Assembly (NCBI RefSeq): GCF_003634315.1
Contig: NZ_RBXL01000002.1
Span: 157,346-221,345, forward strand
Origin: Thiocapsa rosea
GTDB lineage: Bacteria > Pseudomonadota > Gammaproteobacteria > Chromatiales > Chromatiaceae
Reading direction: 5' to 3'
DNA: 64,000 bases
Position 1 is the stretch's first letter, and every line of letters starts with the position of its first letter. A program made the translations under genes and the position numbers. Positions 62,795 to 64,000 of this stretch are shown here, piece by piece. A model generated the notes under the pieces. It was not told the DNA's origin and did no database searches. It worked only from the letters and a program-made list of their open reading frames with translations.

Positions 62795-63100
62795 TCACGA
62801 TGCCGTCTGATCCTTGGGGTAAGGATTGCGCGCTTCGGCCCAGAGTCGTACCTCGCCATCGACGAGTCTGATCTTGTAGTCGCCGATCACTCGGTCGTCC
62901 GCCGCGAAGCGGCGTGATCGTTTGCGCTCGACCAATGTCTTGACGAGGATCACCGAGGCAGGGCTCGAGCGTGTCGGATCAAGCAAGGCGTCGAGGAAAT
63001 CGGTCCTGCCGACGAAATCGGCGAAGACCACGGCATTCCAGGTCGTCCAGCAGGCCCTGATCAGGGTCTCGCTTTCGGGGTCTTCCGGCGACAGGCCCAT
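62795..63100 (-). CDS. Hypothetical protein
   Basis: About 101 residues: MGLSPEDPESETLIRACWTT, then NAVVFADFVGRTDFLDALLD and ending YKIRLVDGEVRLWAEARNPY. Soluble, no family recognised. ATG 63100; GTG 63121 is an alternative. Confidence 0.55.
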   Translation of the reverse strand: MGLSPEDPESETLIRACWTTWNAVVFADFVGRTDFLDALLDPTRSSPASVILVKTLVERKRSRRFAADDRVIGDYKIRLVDGEVRLWAEARNPYPKDQTAS

Positions 63101-63121
63101 CGGATTGAGGGTGGGGGTCAC

Positions 63122-63608
63122 AAACGCCAGGAAGGTGGCGGAGATCTTCTTCTGTTTGGTGTTTTTCGCTTGAGTAGGGACATGGGTGTCGGATGTCGGA
63201 TCACGTCGGGATAGAGTAGACAGGACTCGGCATCGCCCTCCGTCGCGACGCTCTCGGGTGGCGAGCGCCGAACTCGGTTACCGATGGATCGCGGCAGTAT
63301 CGCGCAGGAGCGCGGAGCTTGCAGCACCGCGGGCGCCTTTCATCCCCGGCATCAGACGAGGAGATTTCCGAAATCCTCGCCGAAATCTTGAAAGACCCGG
63401 CATAGACCTGACCGGCTGACGTTTACCCTATACCAGGCGACAGGAAGAAGGGTAGAAGAGTGTCGAGAATAAGGTGATTTCCGGGAATAGTCAGCGCGAC
63501 AGCGACTGCCTGGAAGGCATCGAGTCCCTGATGCCGTCAGTCTTGAGTATCTGAAGCATCCGGTGCTCGGGCTGCGGTTGGTTGACATCAGACGGTGGGA
63601 TCATCCGC
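63122..63608. other. Intergenic region without recognised gene
   Basis: No family recognised on either strand; it includes a poly-T/C stretch and the promoter area of the rightward gene. Confidence 0.35.
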
Positions 63609-64000
63609 ATGAACATTGGACAGAACACGCTGAATTGGCTGCGCACCGAGCTGTTCCAGGTCGAGGAGGCATGGTCGGAGGAGACCCCGCGCGGGTTCCG
63701 CTGGTGGCCGCATCGGCAGGCGCAGACGCTGGAGGTCATCGGCCGAGAGGCCGGGCCGGACGGCGCGCCGGCGGCTCTGGTGCTGGTGCGCACCGAGCTG
63801 CTGCGCGACCTGGATCTTGGCGAGGAGGTCTTGGCGGTGCTCCAGGCGGTCACGCTACGCACGGCGGGGATGGCCGCCCCGGTCTATGACCCGGCGCGCC
63901 GCACCCTGGACCTCTGCACGCTCGTGCGGGTGAACACGGACAACAACGGCTGGATGCGGCGTCTGATCGGCCTGGCCGCCATGCTGCAGATCCGTGATGC
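63609..64000 (+). CDS. Hypothetical protein, continues beyond window
   Basis: ATG at 63609 opens a frame to the window edge (130 codons): MNIGQNTLNWLRTELFQVEE, then RGFRWWPHRQAQTLEVIGRE, ALVLVRTELLRDLDLGEEVL and VRVNTDNNGWMRRLIGLAAM. Codon use is typical GC-rich coding. It looks like a family of soluble proteins with an α/β N-terminal region; I cannot name it. The partial gene lacks its 3' end. Confidence 0.7.
   Translation, partial: MNIGQNTLNWLRTELFQVEEAWSEETPRGFRWWPHRQAQTLEVIGREAGPDGAPAALVLVRTELLRDLDLGEEVLAVLQAVTLRTAGMAAPVYDPARRTLDLCTLVRVNTDNNGWMRRLIGLAAMLQIRD

Overview
ORGANISM AND REPLICON. The window is GC-rich accessory DNA with no recognisable housekeeping genes. A relic of draT (dinitrogenase-reductase ADP-ribosyltransferase), the overall codon character and the gene families suggest a diazotrophic gammaproteobacterium, plausibly a purple sulfur bacterium (Chromatiaceae-like). 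That is inference, not proof. The left end carries a TrfA-family replication initiator next to an iteron array, so the sequence is a plasmid or an integrated plasmid. LAYOUT. 0-3.6 kb: iteron origin, trfA (with an apparent 5' frameshift), an IS3-family element, and a parDE toxin-antitoxin pair. 3.6-6.7 kb: one end of a repeat-ended element with a small unknown gene, the draT relic, an AT-rich secreted-protein gene, and a tyrosine recombinase preceded by a perfect palindrome. 6.8-13.5 kb: a complete Tn3-family transposon (38-bp-class ends, 5-bp target duplication AAGAT) inserted inside a RelE/HigB-type toxin gene. It carries tnpA, tnpR and an IPTL-CTERM surface-type protein. 14.4-17.0 kb: a two-gene LprI-like/abortive-infection unit and a DUF4238 gene. 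17.2-28.7 kb: a tightly packed leftward defence operon (WGR protein, DUF499 ATPase, DUF3780 protein, PIN pair, DUF1156 DNA methyltransferase, VapBC pair, PLD-SNF2 helicase). 29.1-33.8 kb: a very large Avs-like STAND ATPase with an N-terminal nuclease fold. 34-37.5 kb: serine recombinase with res-like sites, a decayed PIN/antitoxin group, and a second, complete 808-bp element with inverted ends. 37.5-39.1 kb: XRE regulator divergent from a zinc-ribbon protein. 39.1-43.6 kb: IS1634-family element, an IS end relic, an integrase relic and a broken two-gene transposase locus. 43.6-45.5 kb: a decayed second copy of part of the defence operon, carrying a different toxin-antitoxin pair. 45.5-46.3 kb: non-coding DNA dense in hairpins and repeats, including six 42-bp tandem repeats. 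47.0-51.6 kb: a MerR regulator with a 14-3-14 palindromic operator and a 1336-residue ARPP-1/VWA/PARG/PARG protein. 51.7-64 kb: SRPBCC protein, exported methyltransferase, helicase-IV-like SF1 helicase, small proteins, a DUF262-DUF1524 restriction-type protein, and an ImmA/IrrE regulator with partners. HOW IT FITS. This is a defence and mobile-element island. Nucleic-acid-targeting systems (DUF499/DUF1156 operon, Avs-like, Abi, DUF262-DUF1524) sit among toxin-antitoxin modules, transposons and their relics. The best candidates for undescribed biology are the double-PARG/VWA/ARPP-1 protein with its regulator, the LprI-like/Abi pair, the exchange of toxin-antitoxin modules inside the two copies of the DUF1156-helicase locus, and the repeat-rich non-coding segment at 45.7-46.25 kb.
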